Positions 1 to 7,935 of a stretch of 64,000 nucleotides of DNA are shown here, piece after piece. The stretch spans positions 1,488,001-1,552,000 of the forward strand of contig JACRPO010000009.1 in assembly GCA_016223165.1 (NCBI GenBank), written 5' to 3'. The stretch comes from Burkholderiales bacterium. GTDB lineage: Bacteria > Pseudomonadota > Gammaproteobacteria > Burkholderiales > Burkholderiaceae_C. The position numbers and the translations under genes were made by a program. The notes beneath the pieces were generated by a model. The model was not told where the DNA came from. It did no database searches and saw nothing but the letters and a program-made list of their open reading frames with translations. Each line of letters opens with the position of its first letter. The stretch's first letter is position 1.

Positions 1-2168
1 GGCAGCTGCATGCCCGGCGCGCCCAGGCTCTCCTTCGAGGGCACGGGCTTGGCGAGCGCGCCGTCGACCTGGCGCGCCATCAGGTTGATGTCGAGCATGC
101 GCGCCGAGGGCGCCTTCAGCGCCTCGGCATGCGAGGGCATGAGCTGGCCGAAGAAGGCACGGCGTTCGCCGTCGGGCCAGCCGATCAGGTTCAGGCCCAT
201 GTTCAGGGCCTGCATCATGTTGGGCAGGCCGGCGAGGAAGCTCTTGCGGTGCGCCGGCGTCGGCTTGGGCTGCACGCTCAGCACGAGGTCGAGGCAGGCC
301 TGGCGCGCGCGCTTCATCTCGGCACTGTCGCCGCCGTGCGTGAGCGCCGTGCGCAGCAGCACGCGGCTCCACACCTGGCTGACGAAGTGCACGATGAAGT
401 CCGGCGCCGCCAGGCCGCGCAGGTCCATCTCGAGCTGGCGCGCGTAGAGCTCGGTGAGCTGCGCCTCGTCTTCCTTGGCCGCCAGCATCGCCGGCGCGGC
501 TCCGTGCGCGGCGGCGTTGCGGCCGGCGAGCTCGGCCGCGAACTCCTCGAGCGCCGCCAGCTTGTTGTCGTAAAGCTCGATCTGCTCGAAGTCGCCCTCG
601 ACGACGTCGTGCACGAGGTCGCGCACCTTGGCCAGGAAGTCGCGCGCCTCGTTCTCGGAGAAGTCGTCGAAGGCGGCGCCGAGCGAGGCGATACGGTTGA
701 TGAAGCGGCGCACGGGGTGCCGGCGCGAAGCGAAGAAGCTCGGGTCGCCGAGCGCCGCGCGCAGCACCGGCAGCTGCAGCCTCGCGATCTGGCGCGCCAG
801 CTGCGGCGGCACCTTGGGGTCGGCGAGGATGGCGTCGAAGAGGCTGCCGATGACGTCGATGACGAGGTGGTCGAGTGCGCCTTTGCTCGCCTCGCGCAGC
901 TCGTGCCGGTGGGCGCGGATGATGTTCGGCGCCAGCCCCTGCGGCGAGGTGTCGAAGCTGTTGGCGTTGCCGCCGAAGACGGGCTGCGTACTGACGGCCA
1001 GACGCCGCATCAACGCCATCATCGTGGCGTCGACCGTGCCCAGCGTGGCGCCGCCGCGGGAGCTGCGGCCGAAGCCGGCCCCGGCACCGGTGGAGTAGCC
1101 GCTGCTGCCGTAGCCGCTGCGACCGCCACCGCCTCGGCCGGAGGCGTGTCCGCCTTGGCCGCTGACCCCGCCGTGACCGGAGTGGCCGCCGCGGACACTC
1201 GCTCCGCCGCCAGGCCCCCCAACGACACCCCCGTAGCCGCTGCCGGCGGCGTAGCCCCCGGGGTGGCCGCGCCCGCCCCCGTAGCCGCCGCCATGTCCCG
1301 GCACTCCGGCGGCAGAGCCATGGCCGCCGTGGCCACCGTGGCCACCATGGCCCCCAAAACCTCCGTGCCCGGCCATGCCGCCGCTGGCGCCGCCGCCGTA
1401 GCCGAACCCTGGGTGACCCGATCCGTCGAACCCCGGGTCGATCGGCCGGCCAAGGGTGTCGTACTCGGTGGCCACATGGCCGCCGCTGTCGGCGACCGCG
1501 CCACCGGCGCCGGGTACGCGCTGCTGGCGCTGGCGCACGGCCAGCGACAACGGCTGCACGCCGGCGTTGCGCATGCGGCTCACGATGTCGGCGTAGGTCG
1601 TGCGCAGTTCGCTGCCGATGGAGCGGCTGAGCTCGGCCTGCAGCACCTTGCGAACTTCGGGCCGTTCGCTGACCGCCGTGACGCCGCGGATGAGGGCATG
1701 GCCGATGACCTCGGGCCGCAGCGGATTGCGCACCGCCGTCTCGCCGACCTGGCCGAGCAGCGAGCCGACGTAGCCGTCGAGCTCGCGCAGCTCCCATTCG
1801 CAGCCCGTCGCCACGTCGAGCGCGAAGCGCTCGGCGGTGATCTTCTTCTCCACCTCCTGGTTCTCGACGAGCGCGAGCGCGTCCCAGTTGGTGGCCTTCG
1901 GCGGCGCGTGCTCGCCGGGTGCCTGCGCCTCGCGCGCGATCCACTCGTCGAAGGCTTCGTTGAAGGCGAGCGTGAACGCTGCCCTCTTGCGGTTGAGCTC
2001 GAACTGGGCCGCGAGCAGGTCGTCGCGCCGCACCAGATTGGGCGCCGAGAGCGCCGCCAGGCCCAGGCTTTCCACCGTGCGATCGACCGCCGCTCGCACG
2101 GCGAGCTTGAGGCGGTGAGCGGCCGCTTCCAGCTGGGCTGGCAGCCGGCGGTGAGCGATGACTTTCAT
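1..2168 (-). CDS. DUF1631 family protein, C-terminus cut by window edge
   Basis: This minus-strand gene is absent from the ORF track because it runs off the window start; the long plus ORF 129..2213 is its shadow. Translation from the ATG at 2168 begins MKVIAHRRLPAQLEAA and stays open for about 722 codons. The flanks (residues ~1-220 and ~365-722) are charged and helical, as in the DUF1631 family of beta- and gammaproteobacteria, whose function is unknown. I see no signal peptide or membrane segment. Residues ~225-360 are replaced by a glycine/histidine/serine tract with runs such as GGHGGHGGHGG, which I would not expect in the family core. The gene stands alone, with mscL downstream of its promoter side on the same strand. 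Family assignment is from overall resemblance and is fairly confident; function is unknown. Confidence 0.8.
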   Translation of the reverse strand, partial: MKVIAHRRLPAQLEAAAHRLKLAVRAAVDRTVESLGLAALSAPNLVRRDDLLAAQFELNRKRAAFTLAFNEAFDEWIAREAQAPGEHAPPKATNWDALALVENQEVEKKITAERFALDVATGCEWELRELDGYVGSLLGQVGETAVRNPLRPEVIGHALIRGVTAVSERPEVRKVLQAELSRSIGSELRTTYADIVSRMRNAGVQPLSLAVRQRQQRVPGAGGAVADSGGHVATEYDTLGRPIDPGFDGSGHPGFGYGGGASGGMAGHGGFGGHGGHGGHGGHGSAAGVPGHGGGYGGGRGHPGGYAAGSGYGGVVGGPGGGASVRGGHSGHGGVSGQGGHASGRGGGGRSGYGSSGYSTGAGAGFGRSSRGGATLGTVDATMMALMRRLAVSTQPVFGGNANSFDTSPQGLAPNIIRAHRHELREASKGALDHLVIDVIGSLFDAILADPKVPPQLARQIARLQLPVLRAALGDPSFFASRRHPVRRFINRIASLGAAFDDFSENEARDFLAKVRDLVHDVVEGDFEQIELYDNKLAALEEFAAELAGRNAAAHGAAPAMLAAKEDEAQLTELYARQLEMDLRGLAAPDFIVHFVSQVWSRVLLRTALTHGGDSAEMKRARQACLDLVLSVQPKPTPAHRKSFLAGLPNMMQALNMGLNLIGWPDGERRAFFGQLMPSHAEALKAPSARMLDINLMARQVDGALAKPVPSKESLGAPGMQL
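1090..1500 (-). repeat. Gly/His/Ser-rich low-complexity coding tract
   Basis: Within the DUF1631 gene about 410 bases encode a tract made largely of GGH, GGY, GHG and SGYG units. At DNA level it shows short imperfect repeats of the kind ggccaccgtggccacc. The reading frame stays open across it, so it is an in-frame expansion and not a disruption. Confidence 0.75.
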
Positions 2169-2296
2169 GGGCGGGGGGCTGGCCGCACAAGTATGCGGCA
2201 ACCCCCTACCTAGGTTGTGAGCAGGTGTGGGGGCGAAATGGGGTGCTGATCACGCGCTTGTGACGCCCGGTTGCACGCTCCCCTAACTTCGATGCA

Positions 2297-2311
2297 CCCC
2301 GTGAACGGGGG
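2297..2311 (-). terminator. Stem-loop after mscL (CCCCG-loop-CGGGG)
   Basis: The sequence CCCCGTGAACGGGG forms a 5-6 bp G/C stem with a 2-4 base loop. It lies about 20 bases past the mscL stop codon. It has no T-run after it on the minus strand, so it may be a 3'-end stabilising or Rho-assisted hairpin and not a classical terminator. A nearly identical hairpin occurs at 21748, again about 25 bases past a minus-strand stop. Confidence 0.45.
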
Positions 2312-2329
2312 CTCGTCAGGCTCGAAACG

Positions 2330-2749
2330 TCACTTTTTCAACGCATCGCGAATCTCGCGCAGCAGCACGACGTCCTCGGGCGTCGGGGCGGGCGGCGCGG
2401 CCGGGGCCGGCGGGGCCTCGCGCTTGAGCCGGTTCATCTGCTTGACCATCAGGAAGATGATGAAGGCGAGGATGGCGAAGTTGAGGACGATGGTGATGAA
2501 GCTGCCGTAGGCGAAGACGGCGCCGGCCTTCTTCGCGTCGGCCAGGTTGGTGGCCGTCTGGCCGGCCAGGGCGATGAAGTGGTTGTTGAAGTCCAGCCCG
2601 CCGAAGATCTTGCCGACGATGGGCATGATGAGGTCACCGACGATCGAGTCGACGATCTTGCCGAACGCACCGCCGATGATCACGCCGACGGCCAGGTCCA
2701 TGACGTTGCCCTTGACGGCGAATTCCTTGAATTCGGACACGAAGCTCAT
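2330..2749 (-). CDS. mscL: Large-conductance mechanosensitive channel MscL
   Basis: This 139-residue protein matches MscL in length and sequence. The N-terminal amphipathic helix ([20 protein letters not shown]) is followed by a first membrane helix with the small-residue packing typical of the pore ([16 protein letters not shown]). A second membrane helix (residues ~75-100) and a C-terminal cytoplasmic helix follow, joined by an Ala/Pro linker ([15 protein letters not shown]). The channel opens on membrane tension during hypo-osmotic shock and releases solutes. It is transcribed divergently from petABC, with 156 bases between the two start codons. Identification is secure. Confidence 0.97.
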   Translation of the reverse strand: MSFVSEFKEFAVKGNVMDLAVGVIIGGAFGKIVDSIVGDLIMPIVGKIFGGLDFNNHFIALAGQTATNLADAKKAGAVFAYGSFITIVLNFAILAFIIFLMVKQMNRLKREAPPAPAAPPAPTPEDVVLLREIRDALKK

Positions 2750-2905
2750 GGGCGAGTTCTCCTGGCGCTGTTGTTGAAGACGGCTTGTCGCGGCCGCAGG
2801 CGGCGCCCGCCGTGGGCCCGGACCATGTTAGCCCCCGGGGCCTGCGGGGCTGCTCGGCTAGAATTCCCGATTGACCAGAACGATGCACCCGACTTGAGGA
2901 CAGTC

Positions 2906-3562
2906 ATGAGCGAAGCTGCAGCGCGCAGCCCCGGCGGCATGGGCGATGACATCGGCGATGGGGGGGCGGCCATCGACAAGGAGCGCCGGACCTGGATCGC
3001 CATCACCTGCGGCGTCGGCGCCGTCGGCGGCGTGGCCACCGCGGTGCCTTTCGTCTCCAGCTTCGCACCGTCGGAACGCGCCCGCGCGGCCGGTGCCCCG
3101 GTGCAGGTGGACATCGGCGGCATCAAGGCCGGCGAGAAGCTCACCGTGGAGTGGCGCGGCAAACCGGTGTGGATCGTGCGCCGCACGCCCGAGCAGGTGG
3201 AGGCGCTGAAGAAGAACGAGAGCCAGCTCGCCGACCCCAGGAGCGAGCGCAAGGCGTACCCCACGCCCGAGTACGCGAAGAATGCCTACCGCTCCAGGAA
3301 GCCCGAGTATTTCGTCGGCGTCGGCATCTGCTCACACCTCGGTTGCTCGCCGATCGACCGCTTCGCCCCCGGTGCGCAGCCCTCGCTGCCCGCCGACTGG
3401 GCGGGCGGTTTCCTGTGCCCCTGCCACGGTTCCACCTTCGACCTGGCGGGGCGCGTGTTCAAGAACAAGCCCGCACCCGACAACCTCGAGGTGCCGCCGC
3501 ACATGTACCTGTCCGACAGCGTGCTGGTGATCGGCGAGGACAACGACAAGGCCAAGGCCTGA
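2906..3562 (+). CDS. petA: Ubiquinol-cytochrome c reductase Rieske iron-sulfur subunit
   Basis: This 218-residue protein is the Rieske subunit of the cytochrome bc1 complex, passing electrons from ubiquinol to cytochrome c1. The two cluster-binding boxes are clear: CSHLGC and CPCHGS, each giving one Cys and one His to the 2Fe-2S cluster plus the disulfide cysteines. An N-terminal membrane anchor spans about residues 30-52, preceded by RRTWIAIT, which fits Tat-type export. The start at 2906 has a GAGGA ribosome site 5 bases upstream; the track extends the frame to 2579, but that part overlaps mscL. A TAGAAT -10-like hexamer lies at 2859-2864, without a convincing -35. It is the first gene of petABC. 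Confidence 0.97.
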   Translation: MSEAAARSPGGMGDDIGDGGAAIDKERRTWIAITCGVGAVGGVATAVPFVSSFAPSERARAAGAPVQVDIGGIKAGEKLTVEWRGKPVWIVRRTPEQVEALKKNESQLADPRSERKAYPTPEYAKNAYRSRKPEYFVGVGICSHLGCSPIDRFAPGAQPSLPADWAGGFLCPCHGSTFDLAGRVFKNKPAPDNLEVPPHMYLSDSVLVIGEDNDKAKA

Positions 3563-3660
3563 AGGGCCGGCCCGGCCGGCGCCGAGAGCGCGGCCCGCGG
3601 CAACGCGACCCGGACCCGCCCCGCTGGGCAGCACGAACAGACGAACCTCCGAGTCTCTGA

Positions 3661-3693
3661 GAACGAGGGACGAACGAGAGACGAAGGACCAAG
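3661..3693 (+). repeat. Three 11-bp purine-rich repeats forming the petB leader
   Basis: The last 33 bases before the petB ATG are GAACGAGGGAC, GAACGAGAGAC and GAAGGACCAAG, two near-identical 11-bp units and a diverged third. The last two units contain Shine-Dalgarno-like AGAGAC and AAGGA, so the ribosome site of petB lies inside a small tandem repeat. Confidence 0.6.
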
Positions 3694-5100
3694 ATGGCTG
3701 AATTCAAGGAAGCACCGGCAGGCGCATCGGCGCTGACGCAGGCGACGGTGTGGCTGCAGAACCGGTTCCCGACCGCGTTCGACGCCTACCGCGTGCACAT
3801 GTCGGAGTACTACGCGCCGAAGAACTTCAACTGGATGTACTTCTTCGGTTCGCTGGCGATGCTGGTGCTGGTGATCCAGATCGTCACCGGCATCTTCCTG
3901 ACGATGCACTACAAGCCCGACGCCGCGGTCGCCTTCGCCTCGGTCGAGTACATCATGCGCGACGTGCCCTGGGGCTGGCTGGTGCGCTACATGCACAGTA
4001 CCGGCGCCTCGGCCTTCTTCATCTGCGTCTACATCCACATGTGGCGCGGCATGGTCTACGGCAGCTACCGCAAGCCGCGCGAGCTGGTGTGGATCTTCGG
4101 CTGCGCCATCTTCCTCGCCCTCATGGCCGAAGCCTTCATGGGCTACCTGCTGCCCTGGGGCCAGATGAGCTACTGGGGGGCGCAGGTCATCATCAACCTG
4201 TTCGCCGCCATCCCGTTCGTCGGCGAGGACCTGGCCATCCTGATCCGCGGCGACTACGTCGTCGGCGACGCGACGCTGAACCGCTTCTTCAGCTTCCACG
4301 TCATCGCCGTGCCGCTGGTGCTGATCGGCCTCGTCGTCGCGCACATCTTCGCGCTGCACGACGTCGGCTCGAACAACCCGGACGGCGTCGAGATCAAGGC
4401 GAAGAAGGACCCGAAGACGGGCATCCCGCTCGACGGCATCCCCTTCCACCCGTACTACACGGTGCACGACCTGCTCGGCGTCGGCGTGTTCCTGATGGCC
4501 TTCTCGGCCATCCTCTTCTTCGCCCCCGAGCTCGGCGGCTACTTCCTCGAGTTCAACAACTTCATCCCGGCCGACCCCCTGAAGACGCCGGCGCACATCG
4601 CCCCGGTGTGGTACTTCACGCCCTACTACTCGATGCTGCGCGCCACCACCGACGTGATGGTCAACTGGCTCGTCGGCATCACCGTCGTCGGCGGCGCGCT
4701 CGCCATCCTGCTCGGCGGCCTGTCGGCGCGCGGCAAGGTGTTCATCGGCGTCGCCGCGGTGGTCTTCGCCGCCCTGCTCAAGACCTTCGACGCCAAGTTC
4801 TGGGGCGTGGTCGTGATGGGCGCGGCGGTGCTCATCCTGTTCGCGCTGCCCTGGCTCGACCGCAGCCCCGTGAAGAGCATCCGCTACCGGCCGCGCTGGA
4901 ACCTGTGGCTGTACGGCCTCTTCGTCGTCGTCTTCGTGATCCTGGGCTACCTCGGCATCAATCCGCCCTCCGAGCTCGGCACGCTCATCTCGCAGATCGG
5001 CACGCTGTTCTATTTCGGCTTCTTCCTGCTGATGCCCTGGTGGAGCCGCATCGGCGAGTTCAAGCCGGTGCCCGAGCGCGTCCAGTTCGAGCCGCACTGA
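3694..5100 (+). CDS. petB: Ubiquinol-cytochrome c reductase cytochrome b subunit
   Basis: This 468-residue polytopic membrane protein is cytochrome b of the bc1 complex; it holds the two b hemes and the Qo and Qi quinone sites. The N-terminal half carries the heme-binding helices (for example LTMHYKPD and WGWLVRYMHSTGAS, then FFICVYIHMWRG). The Qo-site loop is visible as PFHPYYTVHDLLG, where the usual PEW motif region follows near GVFLMAF. About 8-10 membrane segments are apparent, with extra C-terminal helices common in betaproteobacteria. It starts 131 bases after petA and ends 29 bases before petC. Confidence 0.97.
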   Translation: MAEFKEAPAGASALTQATVWLQNRFPTAFDAYRVHMSEYYAPKNFNWMYFFGSLAMLVLVIQIVTGIFLTMHYKPDAAVAFASVEYIMRDVPWGWLVRYMHSTGASAFFICVYIHMWRGMVYGSYRKPRELVWIFGCAIFLALMAEAFMGYLLPWGQMSYWGAQVIINLFAAIPFVGEDLAILIRGDYVVGDATLNRFFSFHVIAVPLVLIGLVVAHIFALHDVGSNNPDGVEIKAKKDPKTGIPLDGIPFHPYYTVHDLLGVGVFLMAFSAILFFAPELGGYFLEFNNFIPADPLKTPAHIAPVWYFTPYYSMLRATTDVMVNWLVGITVVGGALAILLGGLSARGKVFIGVAAVVFAALLKTFDAKFWGVVVMGAAVLILFALPWLDRSPVKSIRYRPRWNLWLYGLFVVVFVILGYLGINPPSELGTLISQIGTLFYFGFFLLMPWWSRIGEFKPVPERVQFEPH

Positions 5101-5129
5101 GCGCCCCGCCCCGCGAGACCAAGACAGCC

Positions 5130-5921
5130 ATGAAGAAGATCCTCTCCTCCCTGCGGGTGTCGCTGCTGGCGGCCCTCCTCGGCGCATTCACGATCGGCCC
5201 GGCCCACGCCGCCAGCGACGGCGTCCCCTGGGACAAGTTCCCCACCAAGCGGGTCACCGACCTCGCCGCCCTGCAAAACGGCGCCAAGCTCTTCGTCAAC
5301 CACTGCCTGAACTGCCATGCCGCGGCCTTCATGCGCTACAACCGCCTGCGCGACATCGGCCTCACCGAGCAGCAGATCAAGGACAACCTGATCTTCACCG
5401 GCGCCAAGGTCGGCGACACGATGCAGTCGGCGCTCGACCCCAAGGACGCCAAGGACTGGTTCGGCGGCGTGCCGCCCGACCTGACGCTGATCGCGCGCTC
5501 GCGCGCCGACGCCGGCAAGGGCAGCGGCGCCGACTACCTCTACACCTACCTGCGCGCCTACGTGCGCGATGAAACCAAGGCCACCGGCTGGAACAACCTC
5601 GCCTTCCCGGGCGTCGGCATGCCGCACGTGCTGCACGAACTGCAGGGCACGCAGCGGGCGGTCTATGCCACCGAGGCGGACCCGCACGACGCCAAGAAGA
5701 CGGTGCAGGTGTTCAAGGGCTACGAGCTCGCGAGCCCGGGGCAGATGACGCCGGCGCAGTACAACGAGGCCGTGGCCGACCTCGTCGCCTTCCTGCAGTG
5801 GATGGGCGAGCCCAACCAGACGAGCCGGGTGCGGCTGGGCGTTTGGGTGCTGCTCTTCATCGGCGTGTTCACCCTGATCGCCTGGCGCCTGAACGCGGCG
5901 TACTGGAAAGACGTGAAGTAG
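5130..5921 (+). CDS. petC: Ubiquinol-cytochrome c reductase cytochrome c1 subunit
   Basis: This 263-residue protein has a signal peptide (hydrophobic LLAALLGAFTIGPAHA, cleavage after AHA), one heme c site (CLNCH), and a single C-terminal membrane anchor (residues ~237-255, LGVWVLLFIGVFTLIAW) that holds the heme domain on the periplasmic face. The likely sixth heme ligand Met lies in the GVGMPHVL segment. It accepts electrons from the Rieske protein and passes them to soluble cytochrome c. The start at 5130 is chosen for the signal peptide; the long track ORF from 3750 overlaps petB and is a shadow upstream of this. Confidence 0.97.
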   Translation: MKKILSSLRVSLLAALLGAFTIGPAHAASDGVPWDKFPTKRVTDLAALQNGAKLFVNHCLNCHAAAFMRYNRLRDIGLTEQQIKDNLIFTGAKVGDTMQSALDPKDAKDWFGGVPPDLTLIARSRADAGKGSGADYLYTYLRAYVRDETKATGWNNLAFPGVGMPHVLHELQGTQRAVYATEADPHDAKKTVQVFKGYELASPGQMTPAQYNEAVADLVAFLQWMGEPNQTSRVRLGVWVLLFIGVFTLIAWRLNAAYWKDVK

Positions 5922-5947
5922 GCTTTCGCCTTCACCGGCACCCGGCG

Positions 5948-5965
5948 CGTGTCGGCCGAGACACG
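5948..5965 (+). terminator. Stem-loop after petC
   Basis: A perfect 6-bp inverted repeat (CGTGTC, six-base loop, GACACG) lies 26 bases after the petC stop. No T-run follows, so transcription may partly continue into sspA 120 bases downstream. Confidence 0.4.
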
Positions 5966-6085
5966 TCGGGCGCGCCGACAGCGCAGTGCAGGGTCGCGGG
6001 TACCTCACTGCGCGTCTTGCGCTTCGTTCCCTGATCCGCCGCCGATCCGGCTTTCTCTTTCTCTCTCTCGACAAGGGCCCCTGCC

Positions 6086-6697
6086 ATGATGGTGCTGTAC
6101 TCCGGAACCACCGATCCCTACTCGCACCGCTGCCGCTTCGTGCTGTTCGAGAAGGGCATGGATTTCGAGATCCGCGACGTCGACGTCTTCGCCAAGCCCG
6201 AGGACATCGCGCTGATGAACCCGTACAACGAGGTGCCCATCCTGGTGGAGCGCGACCTCATCCTGTACGAGAGCCACATCATCAACGAGTACATCGACGA
6301 GCGCTTCCCGCACCCGCAGCTGATGCCCGGCGACCCGGTGGCGCGTGCACGCGTGCGCCTCTTCCTCTTCAACTTCGAGAAGGAACTGTTCAGCAACGTC
6401 AACCTGCTCGAGGGCCGTGGCGTCAAGGCCACCGAGAAGCAGCTCGAGCGCGCACGCGAGCAGATCCGCGACCGCCTGACGCAGCTGGCGCCGATCTTCC
6501 TGAAGAACAAGTACATGCTGGGCGACGACTTCAGCATGCTCGACGTGGCGATCGCGCCGCTCTTGTGGCGGCTCGACTACTACGGCATCGACCTGTCGAA
6601 GAACGCCGTGCCGCTCCTGAAGTACGCCGAGCGCATCTTCTCGCGCCCGGCCTACATCGAGGCGCTCACGCCGTCCGAGAAGGTGATGCGCAAGTGA
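6086..6697 (+). CDS. sspA: Stringent starvation protein A, GST-fold
   Basis: This 203-residue protein has an N-terminal thioredoxin-like domain (VLYSGTTDPYSHRCRFVLFE) with the cis-Pro segment NEVPILVERD and the YESHIINEYIDERFPHP stretch typical of SspA, followed by an all-helical glutathione-transferase C-terminal domain. SspA binds RNA polymerase with sigma70 and alters transcription under starvation and acid stress. The context petABC-sspA-sspB is standard in Burkholderiales. Two tandem ATG codons open the gene; either may be used. Confidence 0.95.
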   Translation: MMVLYSGTTDPYSHRCRFVLFEKGMDFEIRDVDVFAKPEDIALMNPYNEVPILVERDLILYESHIINEYIDERFPHPQLMPGDPVARARVRLFLFNFEKELFSNVNLLEGRGVKATEKQLERAREQIRDRLTQLAPIFLKNKYMLGDDFSMLDVAIAPLLWRLDYYGIDLSKNAVPLLKYAERIFSRPAYIEALTPSEKVMRK

Positions 6698-6749
6698 CGC
6701 TGGCCTGAGCGCCACGCGCACCCCGGGCCCCGAGCACGAAGGCAGCCCC

Positions 6750-7340
6750 GTGAGCACGCCCGACAACCAGGGCACGCCGACGCGCCCGTACCTGCTGCGC
6801 GCGCTGCATGACTGGTGCACCGACAACGGCTTCACGCCCTACATCGCCGTGCACGTCGACGCCAGCGTGCAGGTGCCGGGCGAGTACGTGAAGAACAACG
6901 AGATCGTGCTCAACGTCGGCTTCGAAGCCACCTCGGGGCTGAAGCTCGGCAACGAGTTCATCGAGTTCAAGGCCCGCTTCGGCGGCGTGCCGCGCGAGAT
7001 CGTGGTGCCGGTGGACCACGTGGTGGCCATCTACGCGCGCGAGAACGGCCAGGGCATGGCCTTCCCCATGCCCGCCGCCGCCGGCCCCGAGGGCGCGCCC
7101 ACCGCTCTCGGGAGCACGCCCGGCAGCGTGCCCACGGCTCCGGTCACGACGGCCAGGCCGCGCGCCGCCGCGCCGGCCCGTGGCCTGCGGCTGGCGCGCC
7201 AGGGCGCCGAGGGGATCGAGACGGTGCCGGGCCCCAAGCCCCCGGGCCGGCAGGCGCCCGCGGCGCCGGAGCCGCCGTCGGAGCCGCCCACGCCGCCCGA
7301 ACCCGGCGCACCGCGCCCTTCGCTCAAGCGCATCAAGTAG
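6750..7340 (+). CDS. sspB: ClpXP protease specificity-enhancing factor SspB
   Basis: This 196-residue protein starts at a GTG. Residues ~12-115 form the SspB substrate-binding fold (RPYLLRALHDWCTDNGFTPY, then VNVGF-like strands and FGGVPREIVVPVDHVVAIYA). In the family this domain grips ssrA tags and delivers stalled-ribosome products to ClpXP. The tail (residues ~118-196) is a long Ala/Pro/Gly-rich linker, and the final basic segment (PRPSLKRIK) resembles the short C-terminal peptide that docks on the ClpX N-domain. It follows sspA by 52 bases. Confidence 0.94.
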   Translation: MSTPDNQGTPTRPYLLRALHDWCTDNGFTPYIAVHVDASVQVPGEYVKNNEIVLNVGFEATSGLKLGNEFIEFKARFGGVPREIVVPVDHVVAIYARENGQGMAFPMPAAAGPEGAPTALGSTPGSVPTAPVTTARPRAAAPARGLRLARQGAEGIETVPGPKPPGRQAPAAPEPPSEPPTPPEPGAPRPSLKRIK

Positions 7341-7346
7341 CGCCGG

Positions 7347-7372
7347 CGCGACGTATCGATTGATACGTCGCG
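7347..7372 (+). terminator. Strong 11-bp stem-loop after sspB
   Basis: A perfect inverted repeat has arms CGCGACGTATC and GATACGTCGCG around a GATT loop and begins 6 bases past the sspB stop. It should form a very stable hairpin. The following bases are not T-rich, so it may act as a Rho-assisted terminator or an RNA-stabilising 3' end; it also separates sspB from the tRNA promoter region. Confidence 0.6.
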
Positions 7373-7425
7373 TGACGCCTCGGCGCGTGGCGCCGGGAGC
7401 CCCGCTCCTACAATCGCTGCCCCTG

Positions 7426-7501
7426 GCCGGCTTAGCTCAGCTGGTAGAGCACCCGCCTTGTAAGCGGAAGGTCGTCCGTTCGATTCGGACAGCCGGCACC
7501 A
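7426..7501 (+). tRNA. tRNA-Thr (anticodon TGT)
   Basis: A complete cloverleaf is readable: acceptor arms GCCGGCT and AGCCGGC, D stem GCTC/GAGC, anticodon loop CTTGTAA with anticodon TGT, T arm GTCCG-TTCGATT-CGGAC, and an encoded CCA end. The anticodon stem has one C-A mismatch at its outer pair. A TACAAT -10-like hexamer sits at 7409-7414, in the right place to start transcription a few bases before the mature 5' end. Confidence 0.97.
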
Positions 7502-7569
7502 CGCCGCTCGTGCAGCTTCGTGGCCCGAAGAACTAATCCAGGGAATGAGTAGAGGGACATGCAGTCCCG

Positions 7570-7920
7570 TCACGAACCCCGAGGGCGAACCTTGATCCTG
7601 ACCGGCGGAGTGAGCCAGCCCTGGGCCGACAGGGTGCCCTCGATTTCGGGCAGGCATTGGCGCAGCTTCGCGGCTGCCGATGCGTGGTCGGCGAGGATGA
7701 CCCAGGCCTTCTCGTCCAGCGGACCGGCGCGCGCCGCAGCGGCCAGCTCGGCCGCCAGCGAAGGTGCCACCGCCGCCCAGCGAGCCTGCGACTCGGTCAG
7801 GCGCGCGAGCAGGCTCGCCAGCGATTCGTTGTCGCGCAGCGCGTTGCGCACGGGCGCGGCCGCGGGCACGGCGGGCCGCGACGAAGGCCCGCCCTTGGAC
7901 GCCGGAGGCGGTGCAACCAT
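7570..7920 (-). CDS. dciA: DciA/DUF721 family protein, replicative helicase loading factor
   Basis: This 116-residue basic protein has a short disordered Pro/Ala N-terminus and a DUF721 domain (LASLLARLTESQARWAAVAP, ending in a C-terminal strand pair WLTPPVRIKVRP). In bacteria without DnaC/DnaI, DciA helps place the DnaB helicase at origins. Position next to an M23 peptidase and upstream of secA matches the usual Burkholderiales order. Its start lies only 15 bases from that of the divergent M23 gene, so the two promoters must overlap each other or the coding regions. Confidence 0.75.
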   Translation of the reverse strand: MVAPPPASKGGPSSRPAVPAAAPVRNALRDNESLASLLARLTESQARWAAVAPSLAAELAAAARAGPLDEKAWVILADHASAAAKLRQCLPEIEGTLSAQGWLTPPVRIKVRPRGS

Positions 7921-7935
7921 GCAAGGAGTCTAGCG

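Noticed and set aside
129-2213. 694-aa plus-strand ORF
   Set aside because: It is antisense to the DUF1631 gene; its His/Arg/Ala-rich composition is a high-GC shadow, while the minus frame gives ordinary protein.
2820-2905. Full sigma70 promoter for petABC
   Set aside because: TAGAAT at 2859 is plausible as a -10, but no -35 at 16-19 bases was found.
3750-5129. Plus-strand ORF upstream of petC in the same frame (track 3750..5921)
   Set aside because: It overlaps petB in another frame and is Arg-rich; only the part from 5130 is cytochrome c1.
3286-5187. 633-aa minus-strand ORF over petA/petB
   Set aside because: Shadow ORF with Glu/His/Asp/Arg-rich composition over clearly real plus-strand genes.
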